From positions 711,385 to 775,384 of the forward strand of contig NZ_UIHB01000001.1 of NCBI RefSeq assembly GCF_900476395.1: a stretch of 64,000 bases of DNA, given 5' to 3'. Of the stretch, positions 49,816 to 59,632 are shown piece after piece (the first letter of the stretch is position 1; every line of letters begins with the position of its first letter). The notes beneath the pieces are model-generated. The model had not been told where the DNA came from, did not search any database, and was given only the letters and a program-made list of their open reading frames with translations. The position numbers and the translations under genes were made by a program. The stretch comes from Xanthomonas euroxanthea (lineage in GTDB: Bacteria > Pseudomonadota > Gammaproteobacteria > Xanthomonadales > Xanthomonadaceae).

Positions 49816-51690
49816 ATGAGCGGCGCGACGCCGCGCTGGCGGCGCATGGTCGTTGCGATGGCCGCGATGCTGTGCAGTGCGACGCTGTGGGCGCAGCCGC
49901 AGCCATGGAAGCGCATCGAAACCGCCACGATCGACGACCCCAGGGCCGCCCTGCAGGTCGCCCAGGCCGCGTTGCAGCGTGCCCGCAGCGATGGCGATGC
50001 CGACGCGCAGTTCTGGGCCTTGCTGGCGCAGGCGCGCGTGCTGATTTCCCTGGAAGAGAGCGAGCGCCGTCAGGCGGCCCTGGCCCAGGCGCGTGCGATG
50101 TTGACGAACGTGCGTGGCAACACGGCGCAGGCGCAGCTGTGGCTGGCGATCGTGCAGGCGCTCAGCGATGTGCGCGAGAGTCCCAACCGCGGCATGCTGG
50201 CGCGGCTGGAAGCGCTGCGTCAGCAGGCGCGTGCGCTGGGGCGCAACGATCTGCTGTGCGAGGTCGAGGCGGTCGACATGTGGAGCATGCTCGCCTCCGG
50301 CAGCAGCGACGAGGCCTGGAACGCCGCACAGGCCAGCTACCAGTGCGCAGTGCGCGAACACAGCCTGGGCCTGGAGCTGGATGCCTTGACCCAGCTCGGT
50401 TCGCTGGCCAGCCGCGTGGGTGGCCGCTCGACCGAGGACAACGACGCCGAAGACTACCTGCAGCGCGCCCTGGAGCGCCTGCGCGGCCAGCCGGCACGCT
50501 TTCAGCGCAGCCTGATCGAATACGAGTACGGCACGTCGCTGGCAGCGCAGCAGCCGGACGCGGCGTTGCTGCATTTCAAGCGCGCGCTGGCGCTCAGTCG
50601 CGAGCTGGGCGATCAGGCCGGCGTGGCCGCGGCATTGACCAGCGGCAGCGAGGTCCTGATCGAAGCCGGCGATGCCAGCGCGGCATTGGCAATGGCGCGC
50701 GAGGCACTGCCGTTGATGCAACGCCAGGGCAATGTCGGCCGGGTGGCCGCCTGCCATGCGGTGTTGCTGCAGGCATTGACTGCGCTCAAGTCCGGCAGCC
50801 TCGGCGTGGAGATCGTCGCGGCCAAGGCGGCGGACGACCCACACCTGTCGCTGGGACGGCGCGCGAAACTGCTCGATGCCATTGCCCAGGCACTGGCGGC
50901 GGAGGGGCGCCATGCCGAGGCATACCAGGAACTGCAACGCGCCAACACGCTGCGCGCGCAGAGCCTGGATCGCCAGCGCGACACCGTGATGCTGCGCCTG
51001 CAGGCGCGTTACGAAGACGCGCGCCGTGGCGCCGAAACCGCCGAGCTGCGCCGGCGCAGCGAGACCGCGCAACTGGCCTTGCAGGCCCGCGAAGCCGGTC
51101 AACGCGCCTTGTGGATCGCCCTGTGTGCGGCCTGCCTGTTGTTGCTGGGTGCGTTGGTGGTGCTGGCCTTCGGTGCGTGCCATCGGCGGCAACTCTCGCG
51201 GCTGGCGATGCGCGACGAACTCACCGGCCTGCCCAACCGCCGCGCCATTCGCGCCGAGGCGCAGCAGCAGGTCGAGCAATCGGTGCGCTCGCAGGTGCCG
51301 TGCATGCTGGCATTGATCGACCTGGACCACTTCAAGCTGATCAACGACGTGCACGGGCATGCTGCCGGCGATGCCGTGCTCAAGGCGCTTGCCTGCGCCT
51401 CCAGGCTGGCGCTGCGGACGCAGGATCGCCTGGGACGGCTGGGCGGGGAGGAATTCCTGCTGGTGCTGCCGGGCTGCAGCGCAGAAGAGATTCCTGCCGT
51501 GTTTACGCGGCTGCGTAATGCCGTGGCCGCGATCGAGATCGCCGGCCTGCCCACCGACCAGCCGGTGCGCTTCTGCATGGGCGCGGTGAGCGTGACTGCA
51601 GGCACCGGACTGGATGTGCTGCTGGGGCAGGCCGATCTTGCCCTGTACGCCGCCAAGACCGCCGGGCGCGATCAGTGGGCGGTATGTTGA
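49816..51690 (+). CDS. Periplasm-sensing diguanylate cyclase with TPR-like domain
   Basis: A 624-residue protein: signal peptide, about 350 residues of TPR-like helical repeats (AALQVAQAALQRARS, AYQELQRANTLRAQ), a coiled coil, one membrane helix (LWIALCAACLLLLGALVVLAFGAC, cut here) and a GGDEF domain. DELTGLPNR, GGEEF (residue 543) and the upstream inhibitory-site RTQD five residues before it are intact, so it should make cyclic-di-GMP and be product-inhibited. ATG 49816 follows GAGGGCCCG. It may sense periplasmic protein or peptide ligands through the repeats. Confidence 0.88.
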   Translation: MSGATPRWRRMVVAMAAMLCSATLWAQPQPWKRIETATIDDPRAALQVAQAALQRARSDGDADAQFWALLAQARVLISLEESERRQAALAQARAMLTNVRGNTAQAQLWLAIVQALSDVRESPNRGMLARLEALRQQARALGRNDLLCEVEAVDMWSMLASGSSDEAWNAAQASYQCAVREHSLGLELDALTQLGSLASRVGGRSTEDNDAEDYLQRALERLRGQPARFQRSLIEYEYGTSLAAQQPDAALLHFKRALALSRELGDQAGVAAALTSGSEVLIEAGDASAALAMAREALPLMQRQGNVGRVAACHAVLLQALTALKSGSLGVEIVAAKAADDPHLSLGRRAKLLDAIAQALAAEGRHAEAYQELQRANTLRAQSLDRQRDTVMLRLQARYEDARRGAETAELRRRSETAQLALQAREAGQRALWIALCAACLLLLGALVVLAFGACHRRQLSRLAMRDELTGLPNRRAIRAEAQQQVEQSVRSQVPCMLALIDLDHFKLINDVHGHAAGDAVLKALACASRLALRTQDRLGRLGGEEFLLVLPGCSAEEIPAVFTRLRNAVAAIEIAGLPTDQPVRFCMGAVSVTAGTGLDVLLGQADLALYAAKTAGRDQWAVC

Positions 51691-51851
51691 CGCGTGGATG
51701 AGGGCACCTGCGGCCTGGCTGCCGCAGCGCTCGCTGATGCACAGAGTGCAGTGCGCGCGGTGGTGGGTGGCATCGGTCACCAGTGCTCTGCCCGCGATCG
51801 CCCGACACCCACGGGCGTACACTGCGCCGCCTCCAGCGAACCGATGCCTGC

Positions 51852-52175
51852 GTGAAAAAAAAGCGGCCCAAATCACCGCCACCTGCGCCAGCTCCCGCAG
51901 CGTCCCGGATCCATGAATGGATCATCGGCGGGGGGGCCGTTGTCGTGGCGATCGCCTGCTGCATGCGGCTGTGGCTGTTGCTGGAGGCGATCGTCACGGG
52001 GCGCTATATCAGCGTCATCCGCGGCCGGCCGACCAGGATCTTCCATGCGGACGCAGACCCGCAACGGTTCTGGATCGCCATCGGCTGGGATGCGTTACTG
52101 ACCAGTGTGCCGTTGGCGGTCATCGCCTGGTTCGCCTACGTTGTCTGGACGGCGCACAGACGCGGCCGGCGATGA
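51852..52175 (+). CDS. Small two-helix membrane protein
   Basis: A 107-residue protein with two membrane segments (IIGGGAVVVAIACCMRLWLLLE, LLTSVPLAVIAWFAYVVW) and a basic amino end. GTG start with a Lys run after it. No family recognised. Confidence 0.6.
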   Translation: MKKKRPKSPPPAPAPAASRIHEWIIGGGAVVVAIACCMRLWLLLEAIVTGRYISVIRGRPTRIFHADADPQRFWIAIGWDALLTSVPLAVIAWFAYVVWTAHRRGRR

Positions 52176-52345
52176 CCTGCGCGGTGCTCCACGGCATGCG
52201 CAACTGCGGTGCCACACTGTCGACGACGACGCGGCTGCGCAGGCGTGCGGCGAGCCGCTGGTCAGTACACGGTGTTGATCAGCAAACGGGTCATAAGGCG
52301 GTGGCAACCGCCTGCGCCTATCGACACCTGCGCGTCATGCGGCAA

Positions 52346-52900
52346 TCAGGGCTGCGTTTGCTTTTGCTTGCGCGATGGCGTCTGCGTCTCGCGCTTGGGC
52401 CAGGTGTCGTAGCTGTAGACGAACTGCTTCTGATCGGCGCCCACGGTGGGGTCGCAGGGCCAGGAGTTGGCGACGCTGCCGGGTTCCAGCACGCCATCCA
52501 CCTCGCGCACGGCCTGCGCTTCGAATGCGCAGATCGGCCCGTACAGCTTGATGTCCCAGTCCGGCTCCGCGCGGGGGTGGGCGTGTTGCACGAGCACGAT
52601 ATCGCTGCCGTTGAAGTGATGCACCTGGGCGCCATGTTCGCGATTGATGCTGAAGTAGCACGGCGCGCCGATGTCCAGCGGGAGCACTTCATCATCGCGC
52701 AGCAGCGCGCACTTGCCGGCGTGTTCGCCCAGGCGAATCGTGCGCCCGGCCAGGACGGCGGTGGTGACCGGATGGCGGGCGGTGACGTCGGACATGGGTT
52801 GCGACGGTGACGGTGTTTGCGGCGCGGTCTGCGCGTGTGCCGGCGCGCCGGTCATCACCACCAGCGCGGTCAACAACCAGGTCGTAAGGTGGAGGCGCAT
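52346..52900 (-). CDS. Exported protein of unknown function
   Basis: A 184-residue protein. Signal peptide (RLHLTTWLLTALVVMTGAPAHAQ). The mature part has four Cys (CALL, CYFS, PICAFE, PCDP), probably two disulfides, and ends in a basic tail. ATG follows AAGGACGTTGC. Family unknown. Confidence 0.65.
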   Translation of the reverse strand: MRLHLTTWLLTALVVMTGAPAHAQTAPQTPSPSQPMSDVTARHPVTTAVLAGRTIRLGEHAGKCALLRDDEVLPLDIGAPCYFSINREHGAQVHHFNGSDIVLVQHAHPRAEPDWDIKLYGPICAFEAQAVREVDGVLEPGSVANSWPCDPTVGADQKQFVYSYDTWPKRETQTPSRKQKQTQP

Positions 52901-53099
52901 GCAACGTCCTTGTCGTGGGCAGTGCAGTATCGCAGATCCATTTGCAGGCCTGATGCCGGTGGCAGACGCGATGCGCTCCGCGCATGGCTGGCCGATACTC
53001 GACGCGGCCTGTGTCTGCTGTACGCAGTTTGGCGCACAGTATCGCCGGATGGCTGGCCGCTGCTGACCGCGCGTTTCAGTTGCCGCAAGACGCGTGCGA

Positions 53100-53951
53100 T
53101 CAGCGCCGCGCCGGCAGCGTCGCCAGCACGCCATCCAGCGCCAGCTGCGTGCTGAAACCGGCCTTGCACAAGCGTTTGCTTACCTCGTTGGGCACATCGC
53201 GCCCGCTGGTGAGCCGGTTGGGCGCGCCGGTGTAATGGAACAGGCGCCCGCCACGCCGCAACACCCGCGCCAGCTGATCGTAGAACAGCTGCGAGTACAG
53301 CTCGCCGGCGATGCCGAAACGCGGCGGGTCATGCAGGATGGCGTCGAACGCACCGTCAGCCAGCGTGGCGATGTGCTGCGAGATATCCGCCTGGGTCAGC
53401 TGCAGACGCCCGCCGTGGGCGGCATCGTCCGGATCCGGCGACCACGGATTGAGCGTGCGCAGCCACAGCACGTCGGCATTCTTCTCGAACGACTGCAGCT
53501 GCGCCACCCCGGCCTCCAGGCAGCAGGCGGCGAAGTAGCCCAGCCCGCCACAGGTATCCAGCACGACCTTGCCGCTCGGATCGACCAGCGCCACCTTGCG
53601 CCGCGCATCCTCGAACGGCGACAGCTGCGCCGAAGGCAGCATCTTGATGCCATCGATCTCGAAGGTCGGCGCACCCCATTCGGTGGGGACCAGCTTGATC
53701 AACGCGCCGCCGAAACGCGAGATCGGGGCGAAGTCATCCCCGTCCCAGAAGTACAGCGTGCGCTCCTTGAGCTTGCCCGGATACGGGTAACCCCGGCCAC
53801 GCCACTGCCAGGTCTGCGCGTCCAGCTGCGCGATGCCGGTACTGCGGCCTAGGTCCAGCGAGCCGGTCCATTGGGTCAGGCCACTGCCGCGCGCGGCAAG
53901 CAGTGCCTGGGCATCGGAGCAGGTGAGGAGTGGGCCGGAGTAGTGGGGCAC
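53100..53951 (-). CDS. Class I SAM-dependent methyltransferase (RlmI-like or spermidine-synthase-like fold)
   Basis: A 283-residue protein with SAM-binding VVLDTCGGLGYFA, a catalytic loop HDPPRFG and the Rossmann partner strands (QSFEKNADVLW, LQLTQADISQHI). The HDPPR loop resembles the NPPY-type motif of DNA/RNA methyltransferases, so the substrate is likely a nucleic acid or tRNA, but I cannot be specific. Confidence 0.8.
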   Translation of the reverse strand: MPHYSGPLLTCSDAQALLAARGSGLTQWTGSLDLGRSTGIAQLDAQTWQWRGRGYPYPGKLKERTLYFWDGDDFAPISRFGGALIKLVPTEWGAPTFEIDGIKMLPSAQLSPFEDARRKVALVDPSGKVVLDTCGGLGYFAACCLEAGVAQLQSFEKNADVLWLRTLNPWSPDPDDAAHGGRLQLTQADISQHIATLADGAFDAILHDPPRFGIAGELYSQLFYDQLARVLRRGGRLFHYTGAPNRLTSGRDVPNEVSKRLCKAGFSTQLALDGVLATLPARR

Positions 53952-54264
53952 GGGTCGCTGGTCTGGGGTCGGCGCGCGTGACGCGCGTCGCCATTACAAG
54001 GGATGGACCGGCATCGTAACCGACCCACCGCGCATGGGCATCCAATGCATGACCCGCACGCCGGCGGGCGGCGTAGCGGCCGTTCTGCAACGCGGTGGCC
54101 AGCGCGGCCGTGTGCGGCGGTGCCGGTGGCAGTGCACGAGCGCCCGTGCCCGGAGACCTGCGCCGATTCCTCTGGCGCACGCCGCACCGCATACTGCGCA
54201 CTGCCCCGTCGACATGGTGTCCGATTGGCGCCAACCGTGGAGGATCGGCAATGGAGGATCGGCA
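53952..54264. other. Intergenic region before the DMT transporter gene
   Basis: About 310 bases; nothing recognised except a tandem TGGAGGATCGGCAA at 54238-54265 (listed as a finding). Confidence 0.35.
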
Positions 54265-55140
54265 ATGCTGAAGGGTGTGTTGTTGGGGTTTGCCTGCTAT
54301 GCGGCCTATTCGATCAGCGATGCGTTCGTGAAGCTGCTGGAAGGCACGCTGCCGGTCTACGAAGTGCTGTTTCTCGGCGCCTTGCTGATGCTGGTGGCCG
54401 TGCCATTCCTGAAGAAGCCGGACGACCGGTTGCGCGAACTGGTGATGGCCAAGCAACCCAGCCTGTGGCTGTTGCGTGCGCTTACCGGCGCCATCGGCAA
54501 TCTGACCTCGGTGATTGCGTTCACCACCTTGCCGATGGCCGAGGCATTCGCGCTGATCTTCCTGATGCCGATCTTCGTCACCGTGCTGTCGGTGGTGTTT
54601 CTCAAGGAAGAGGTGCACTGGCGGCGCTGGTCGGCGGTGATCGTGGGTTTCATCGGCGTGTTGATCGTGCTGCGCCCGGGCTTTCGCCATCTCACCCATG
54701 GGCATGTGGCCGCGATCGTGTGCGGCCTGGTCGGCGCCATCTCGGTCATCACCCTGCGCATGGCCGGCCACAGCGAAAAACGCCTGACCTTGTACGGCGC
54801 CGGGGTGATCGGCCCGTTGGTGATGGGCGGGATCATGATGTTGCCGACCTTTGTCTGGCCCACGCTGTCTCAGTGGGGCCTGTTGGCGGGCTATGGCCTG
54901 CTTGCCGGCCTGGCGGCGATCTGCCTGATGTATGCCACGCGCATGGCACCGGTGAGTGTGGTTGCGCCAACGCAATACAGCCAGATGCTGTGGGCGATCG
55001 CCTTCGGCTACCTGCTGTTCCACGACCACCTGGACTGGCCGATGGCGGTCGGCATCGCGCTGATTCTGGGCGCCGGGCTGTTCACGCTGATCCGCGAAGA
55101 GCAGGTCTCGCGGTGGTGGCGGCGGACCAAAATTGTCTGA
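54265..55140 (+). CDS. EamA/DMT-family transporter
   Basis: A 291-residue protein with ten hydrophobic helices in two EamA repeats (VLLGFACYAAYSISDAFVKL..., LLAGYGLLAGLAAICLMYAT). Direction and substrate are unknown; relatives export amino acids or nucleosides. ATG 54265 follows GAGGATCGGCA in the second copy of a short tandem duplication. Confidence 0.88.
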   Translation: MLKGVLLGFACYAAYSISDAFVKLLEGTLPVYEVLFLGALLMLVAVPFLKKPDDRLRELVMAKQPSLWLLRALTGAIGNLTSVIAFTTLPMAEAFALIFLMPIFVTVLSVVFLKEEVHWRRWSAVIVGFIGVLIVLRPGFRHLTHGHVAAIVCGLVGAISVITLRMAGHSEKRLTLYGAGVIGPLVMGGIMMLPTFVWPTLSQWGLLAGYGLLAGLAAICLMYATRMAPVSVVAPTQYSQMLWAIAFGYLLFHDHLDWPMAVGIALILGAGLFTLIREEQVSRWWRRTKIV

Positions 55141-55141
55141 G

Positions 55142-55255
55142 GGCGGCGCTGTGCGCCGCGGGAATCGGGAATGGGGAATCGGAGGGGCGCTATATCGAAA
55201 TGTCGCGATGCGCTTGATGCTGTTGCGATTCCCGATTCCCGATTCCCGATTCCCG
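55142..55255. repeat. GGGAATCGG / CGATTCCC inverted-repeat block
   Basis: CGGGAATCGGGAATGGGGAATCGG (about 55159-55182) faces CGATTCCCGATTCCCGATTCCCG (about 55226-55255), repeats of a CGATTCCC unit, with GCGGCGC-TGT-GCGCCGC before them. The block lies between convergent genes and is Xanthomonas-type intergenic repeat DNA that also may terminate both. Confidence 0.8.
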
Positions 55256-56056
55256 TCACGGCGCCGTCGTGGATTCCTTGCGCGGTGCACGCCAGGTGTC
55301 AACGATGCGCGCGTACTCGCCGCTGGCCTTGCTCAGGTGCAGCCACTGGTCGACATAGGCTTTCCAGGCGTGGTCGTTGCGCGGTAGCAGGAAGGCCTTC
55401 TCGCCGTATTGCAGTGGCTGCTCCGGTGCGACCGCGCACAGGCCGGGGAGGCGTGCCTGCTGGTGGAGCGCTTCGGAGGCGTCGGTGATCATCACGTCCG
55501 CGCGCTGCGCCAGCAGCTCCTGGAAGATGGTGGTGTTGTCGGCGAACAGGCGCAGGCTTGCGCGCGGCAACTGGTGACGTGCGAAGGCCTCGTTGGTGCC
55601 GCCGGGCGGTTCGATCACGCGCACCTCGGGTCGATTGAGTTGCGCGATGCTGCGGTAGCGCGCCTGGTCGGCGCAGCGCACCAGCGGAATCTTGCCGTCC
55701 ACGTCCAGCATCGTGCTGAAACTGGCCTGGCGCTGCCGTTGCAAGGTGACCGAGATACCGCCGACGGCGATGTCGCAGCGATTGGCGAGCAGGTCGGGCA
55801 TCAGTTGCGGCCAGCTGGTGCGGACGAACTCCACGCGCGCGTCCAGGCTGCCGGCCAGCGACTGCGCCAGGGTGATATCGCTGCCTTCGAACTGCCCGTC
55901 GGCGCGCAGCAGCGAGTAGGGACGATAGTCGCCGGTGGTGCAGACCCGCAGCACGCCGGACTGCAGCACGGCATCCAGGCGCGAGGCAGGCTCGGGCTCG
56001 GCCGCGTGGGCGATGCCGCAGCTCAGCAGCACTACAAGGCAGATGCGATGGCGCAT
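55256..56056 (-). CDS. pheC: Periplasmic cyclohexadienyl dehydratase-like protein (PheC)
   Basis: A 266-residue exported protein (signal peptide RHRICLVVLLSCGIAHA). LRVCTTGDYRPYSLL, FRTSWPQLMPDLLANRCDIAVGGISV and EPPGGTNEAFARHQL closely follow PheC of Pseudomonas, an extracytoplasmic prephenate/arogenate dehydratase built on the amino-acid-binding fold. It would make phenylpyruvate (or phenylalanine) in the periplasm; substrate-binding use cannot be excluded. ATG 56056. Confidence 0.85.
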   Translation of the reverse strand: MRHRICLVVLLSCGIAHAAEPEPASRLDAVLQSGVLRVCTTGDYRPYSLLRADGQFEGSDITLAQSLAGSLDARVEFVRTSWPQLMPDLLANRCDIAVGGISVTLQRQRQASFSTMLDVDGKIPLVRCADQARYRSIAQLNRPEVRVIEPPGGTNEAFARHQLPRASLRLFADNTTIFQELLAQRADVMITDASEALHQQARLPGLCAVAPEQPLQYGEKAFLLPRNDHAWKAYVDQWLHLSKASGEYARIVDTWRAPRKESTTAP

Positions 56057-56420
56057 GGCGTGGCCTCGAAGGAGTGCGGCCATGATAGCCGCGGTCGGCA
56101 CGGCGTGGTCGAGTACGGCTCAAGCGGACAGGCCGATCTCAGGCGGATGCGCCAACGCTTGCGCTCCAGGCCGGCCAGGCCGCAGCGGCGTTTGCACGCA
56201 GACTGCCTTGGCGATAGACATCGCCCTTTGTCTTTTGGTCGCAAAGTGCCAAGTGCATGCGCCAGGTACAGGTGCCAAGTGCCAAGTGGATGAGCCGTGT
56301 CGACACGCGTCAGCCTGCCGGCGTCAACGCTATGTCAGCACGATCCCTCCCTGGATCACGGTGCGGTAGCGCTGCGATGCGCACTGTCGGGGCTCCTTTC
56401 GAACCCACCGGAGCCACTCC
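56057..56420. other. Intergenic region
   Basis: About 360 bases. GTGCCAAGTG-like short repeats at 56247-56288; otherwise nothing recognised. Confidence 0.35.
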
Positions 56421-56636
56421 ATGCAGCTCAATCCACGCACTGCGCGCCCGATGACCATCGCCAATGCCGGTCTATCGGTGCACGGCACGCCCGATCCGGA
56501 TACCAATGAAGACGAGATCCCGCTGGAAGAGCAGACGCCGCAGCAAGGCGGTTTGCGCGAGGAGGTGGGCGACCTGGAAGAAGATGACGATCAGGCCTTG
56601 CCAGGCCGAGCTGGCGGTGGGCTTGCGGGTGGGTAA
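56421..56636 (+). CDS. Small acidic protein of unknown function
   Basis: A 71-residue protein with an acidic centre (PDTNEDEIPLEEQTPQQGG, EEVGDLEEDDDQ) and a Gly-rich tail. No family recognised and the ribosome site is weak (GGAGCCACTCC). Plausible but not certain. Confidence 0.4.
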   Translation: MQLNPRTARPMTIANAGLSVHGTPDPDTNEDEIPLEEQTPQQGGLREEVGDLEEDDDQALPGRAGGGLAGG

Positions 56637-56967
56637 TACGGTGGGTAATCGCGCCTAACCAAGCTCGATCAGTCACCTGGTGCGCGGCCGGTACCGGGAT
56701 TCTTTCAGCGTCGGTCGTTGCAATACGCAGGTGCCAGGCAGATGGCGATGACGCTCGGGGCGTGGGGTGCGCGCATCGACTGGGTTGCGATTCCTCGAGT
56801 GAGAGCAGTGCCGAACGCGCGGATATCTGGCGCACCACGATGGGGCAAGCCGGCCACCTGCGCCGGCGCCCGCAGTGGCCTACCCGGCACGGCGACTCAA
56901 ACCGCTGGTGTGCGCTGCCGCGATCTCGTATTTTTGACGGCTTGTTCACTTGCCGGTGCCGTGCCCC
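56637..56967. other. Intergenic region before the permease gene
   Basis: About 330 bases; nothing recognised. Confidence 0.35.
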
Positions 56968-58344
56968 ATGTCTGATCCGTCCGCGCCCGATCATCTGCAA
57001 CGTAGTCTCTCCAATCGCCACCTGCAGCTGATCGCCATCGGTGGCGCGATCGGCACCGGGCTGTTCATGGGCTCGGGCAAGACGATCAGCTTGGCCGGCC
57101 CGTCGATCCTGTTCGTGTATCTGATCATCGGCGCGATGCTGTTCTTCGTGATGCGCGCGATGGGCGAATTGCTGCTGTCCAACCTGGAGTACAAGTCATT
57201 CATCGACTTCTCCACCGACCTGCTCGGGCCGTGGGCCGGGTTCTTCTGCGGGTGGACGTACTGGTTCTGCTGGATCATCACCGCCATCGCCGATGTCATT
57301 GCGATCGCCGCCTATGCGCAGTTCTGGTTTCCGGGGCTGGCGCCGTGGATCCCCGCCATTCTCTGCGTGCTGTTGCTGCTGAGCCTGAACCTGGTGACGG
57401 TCAAGTTGTTCGGCGAGATGGAGTTCTGGTTCGCGCTTATCAAGATCATCGCCATCTGTGCGCTGATCATCACCGGCGCCGGGCTGGTGGCCTGGGGCTT
57501 CCGTTCGCCGTCGGGCAACGTGGCCTCGCTGTCGAACCTGTGGAACGACGGCGGCATGTTCCCGATGGGCATTGGCGGGTTCTTTGCCGGGTTCCAGATC
57601 GCGGTATTCGCCTTCGTCGGCATCGAGCTGGTCGGCACCACCGCTGCGGAAACCGCAGACCCGCGCCGCAACCTGCCCAAGGCGATCAACTCGATCCCGG
57701 TACGCATTTTGATCTTCTACGTGCTGGCGCTGGTCGCGATCATGGCGGTGACGCCGTGGCGGCAGGTGGTGGCCGACAAGAGCCCGTTCGTGGAGCTGTT
57801 CGTGCTGGCCGGGGTGCCGGCGGCCGCGAGCCTGATCAACTTCGTGGTGCTGACCTCGGCCACCTCTTCGGCCAACAGCGGCATCTTCTCCACCAGCCGC
57901 ATGCTCTACGGCCTGGCCGAGGAGCAGCACGCGCCCAAGGGCTTTGCCAAGCTCTCGCGTGCGGCGGTGCCGGCACGTGGCCTGCTGTTCTCCTGCCTGT
58001 GCCTGTTGCTGGGCGCGATGCTGGTGTATCTGATCCCCAACCTGGTCACCGCGTTCACGCTGGTCACCACCTTGTCGGCGGTGCTCTTCATGTTCGTGTG
58101 GTCGTTGATCCTGTGCGCGTACATCGCGTACCGGCGCAAGCGGCCCGAGCAGCACGCGGCCTCGGCGTTCAAGATGCCCGGTGGCGTGGTGATGTGCTAC
58201 GTGTGCCTGGCGTTCTTCGCCTTCGTCATCGTGCTGCTGACCTTGCAGGCCGATACGCGCCAGGCGTTGCTGGCCAGCCCGGTGTGGTTCCTGATCCTGG
58301 CGATCGGCTATGCGGTGAAGCGGCAGCAGGCGCGCAGCGGCTGA
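56968..58344 (+). CDS. cycA: D-serine/D-alanine/glycine-type amino acid permease
   Basis: A 458-residue protein with about 12 helices of the APC amino-acid permease family. The helix-1 motif GGAIGTGLFMGSG and TTAAETADPRRNLPKAIN are typical of CycA/AAT-type permeases, and the RNLP region matches CycA closely. It should import D-Ala, D-Ser or Gly. Start ATG 56968 is supported by family homology (SLSNRHLQLIAIGGAIG). Confidence 0.85.
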   Translation: MSDPSAPDHLQRSLSNRHLQLIAIGGAIGTGLFMGSGKTISLAGPSILFVYLIIGAMLFFVMRAMGELLLSNLEYKSFIDFSTDLLGPWAGFFCGWTYWFCWIITAIADVIAIAAYAQFWFPGLAPWIPAILCVLLLLSLNLVTVKLFGEMEFWFALIKIIAICALIITGAGLVAWGFRSPSGNVASLSNLWNDGGMFPMGIGGFFAGFQIAVFAFVGIELVGTTAAETADPRRNLPKAINSIPVRILIFYVLALVAIMAVTPWRQVVADKSPFVELFVLAGVPAAASLINFVVLTSATSSANSGIFSTSRMLYGLAEEQHAPKGFAKLSRAAVPARGLLFSCLCLLLGAMLVYLIPNLVTAFTLVTTLSAVLFMFVWSLILCAYIAYRRKRPEQHAASAFKMPGGVVMCYVCLAFFAFVIVLLTLQADTRQALLASPVWFLILAIGYAVKRQQARSG

Positions 58345-58384
58345 GCGCTCGCACGGCCCGAACACATCCACCGAAGACACCCTC

Positions 58385-58406
58385 AAGGCCCCGCATTGCG
58401 GGGCCT
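58385..58406 (+). terminator. Hairpin after the permease gene
   Basis: AAGGCCCCGC and GCGGGGCCTT around a two- to three-base loop, a strong stem followed by GGCGTG and not by T. Probable terminator region. Confidence 0.6.
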
Positions 58407-58531
58407 TGGCGTGTGTGGCTGCACGGCGCCGAGATAAAGGCCACTGGCAGCTAAGCGCGTTGTGCGCGTGACGTTGACGCGGATCCGATGGAACGGGATG
58501 CTCGCCGCCATCCATCGCCACGGCCCATCGC

Positions 58532-59443
58532 ATGATCACCACGCACCCGATCGCCACAACGCAGCAGACACAAGGGTGCTGGGTCGACCTGTGCCAGGCC
58601 AGTGCGCAGGAACTGGCGCAGGCCGCAGACACGGTGGGGTTTGCACTGCCGGATCGCGCAGCCATCGGCGAGATCGAATTCTCCAGCCGGGTGCGGCGCC
58701 AGGGCGAGGTGCTGTTTCTCAACGTGCCGCGCTTTCAGGACGACGATGGCCCGACCGCGCCGCTGGGCTTTGCGCTGTCGCCGACCATGCTGGTGACCCT
58801 GCGCGAGCAGCACATGGGTTCGCTGGATGCAGTGGCGGCGCAGCTGCAACATGACCCCTGCCATAGCGCCGACGATCTGCTGCTGCGCATCTTCGACCAG
58901 CTGGTGGGGCGGCTGGCAGACCGGCTGGAATCGCTGGAAGCCGAGGTCACCGACACCACCCGCCAGGTGTTCGACAACCCGCACAAGACCAAGGACCTGG
59001 AGCGCATGCTGCATCAGGTCGGTGGCATGGGCCGGCGTCTGGGCGGGCTGCACAATGCCGGGCAGGGACTGCTGCGCCTGGTCACCTATCTGGACGGCAC
59101 CGCGCCGGACTGGTTCGGCGCCGATGCGGCCAAACGCATCGGCTTGCTGCACAAGGACCTGACCACCCTGAGCGAGTTCCAGCAGCACATGGACGACCGC
59201 ATCGAGTTCCTGCTCGACAGCGTGCTGGGCATGATCAACATGGACCAGAACAACGTGATGAAGGTGATGGCGGTGGCGTCGGTGGTCGGCATTCCGCCAA
59301 CGGTGCTGGTCGGCATCTGGGGTATGAACTTCGCCTACATGCCCGAGCTCAAATGGCACGATGCCTACTACTGGGCGCTGGGCGTGATCGTGCTGAGCAT
59401 GGTGGTTCCGCTGGCGTGGTTTCGCAAACGTGGCTGGGTGTAA
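58532..59443 (+). CDS. CorA-family divalent cation transporter (ZntB-like)
   Basis: A 303-residue protein: a cytoplasmic helical funnel then two C-terminal membrane helices separated by the signature GMNFAYMPEL (GMN at about residue 266). This is the CorA/ZntB family; the short loop and length favour the ZntB type. It may transport Mg2+ or Zn2+. Start ATG 58532. Confidence 0.88.
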   Translation: MITTHPIATTQQTQGCWVDLCQASAQELAQAADTVGFALPDRAAIGEIEFSSRVRRQGEVLFLNVPRFQDDDGPTAPLGFALSPTMLVTLREQHMGSLDAVAAQLQHDPCHSADDLLLRIFDQLVGRLADRLESLEAEVTDTTRQVFDNPHKTKDLERMLHQVGGMGRRLGGLHNAGQGLLRLVTYLDGTAPDWFGADAAKRIGLLHKDLTTLSEFQQHMDDRIEFLLDSVLGMINMDQNNVMKVMAVASVVGIPPTVLVGIWGMNFAYMPELKWHDAYYWALGVIVLSMVVPLAWFRKRGWV

Positions 59444-59461
59444 CGCATCAGGGCCATAACC

Positions 59462-59529
59462 CGTAGGAGCGCACCCGGGCGCGACGCGGCGTTACCGGTA
59501 AGTCCCTCGCGCCCGGGTGCGCTCCTACG
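59462..59529. repeat. REP-like palindrome, copy 3
   Basis: CGTAGGAGCGCACCCGGGCGCG paired with its inverted copy, 68 bases, just after the CorA-type gene. Copies 3 and 4 differ from 1 and 2 in the centre (GGTAAGTCCC). Confidence 0.85.
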
Positions 59530-59632
59530 ACGTGCCGCCAGCGCATCATCTGGCGTGCACGACTCGCGACAACGCACTGCCAAGCCAGCGCAATTCGGTA
59601 GCTGTGCAGCGCGCGCCAAACTACCGGAAACC

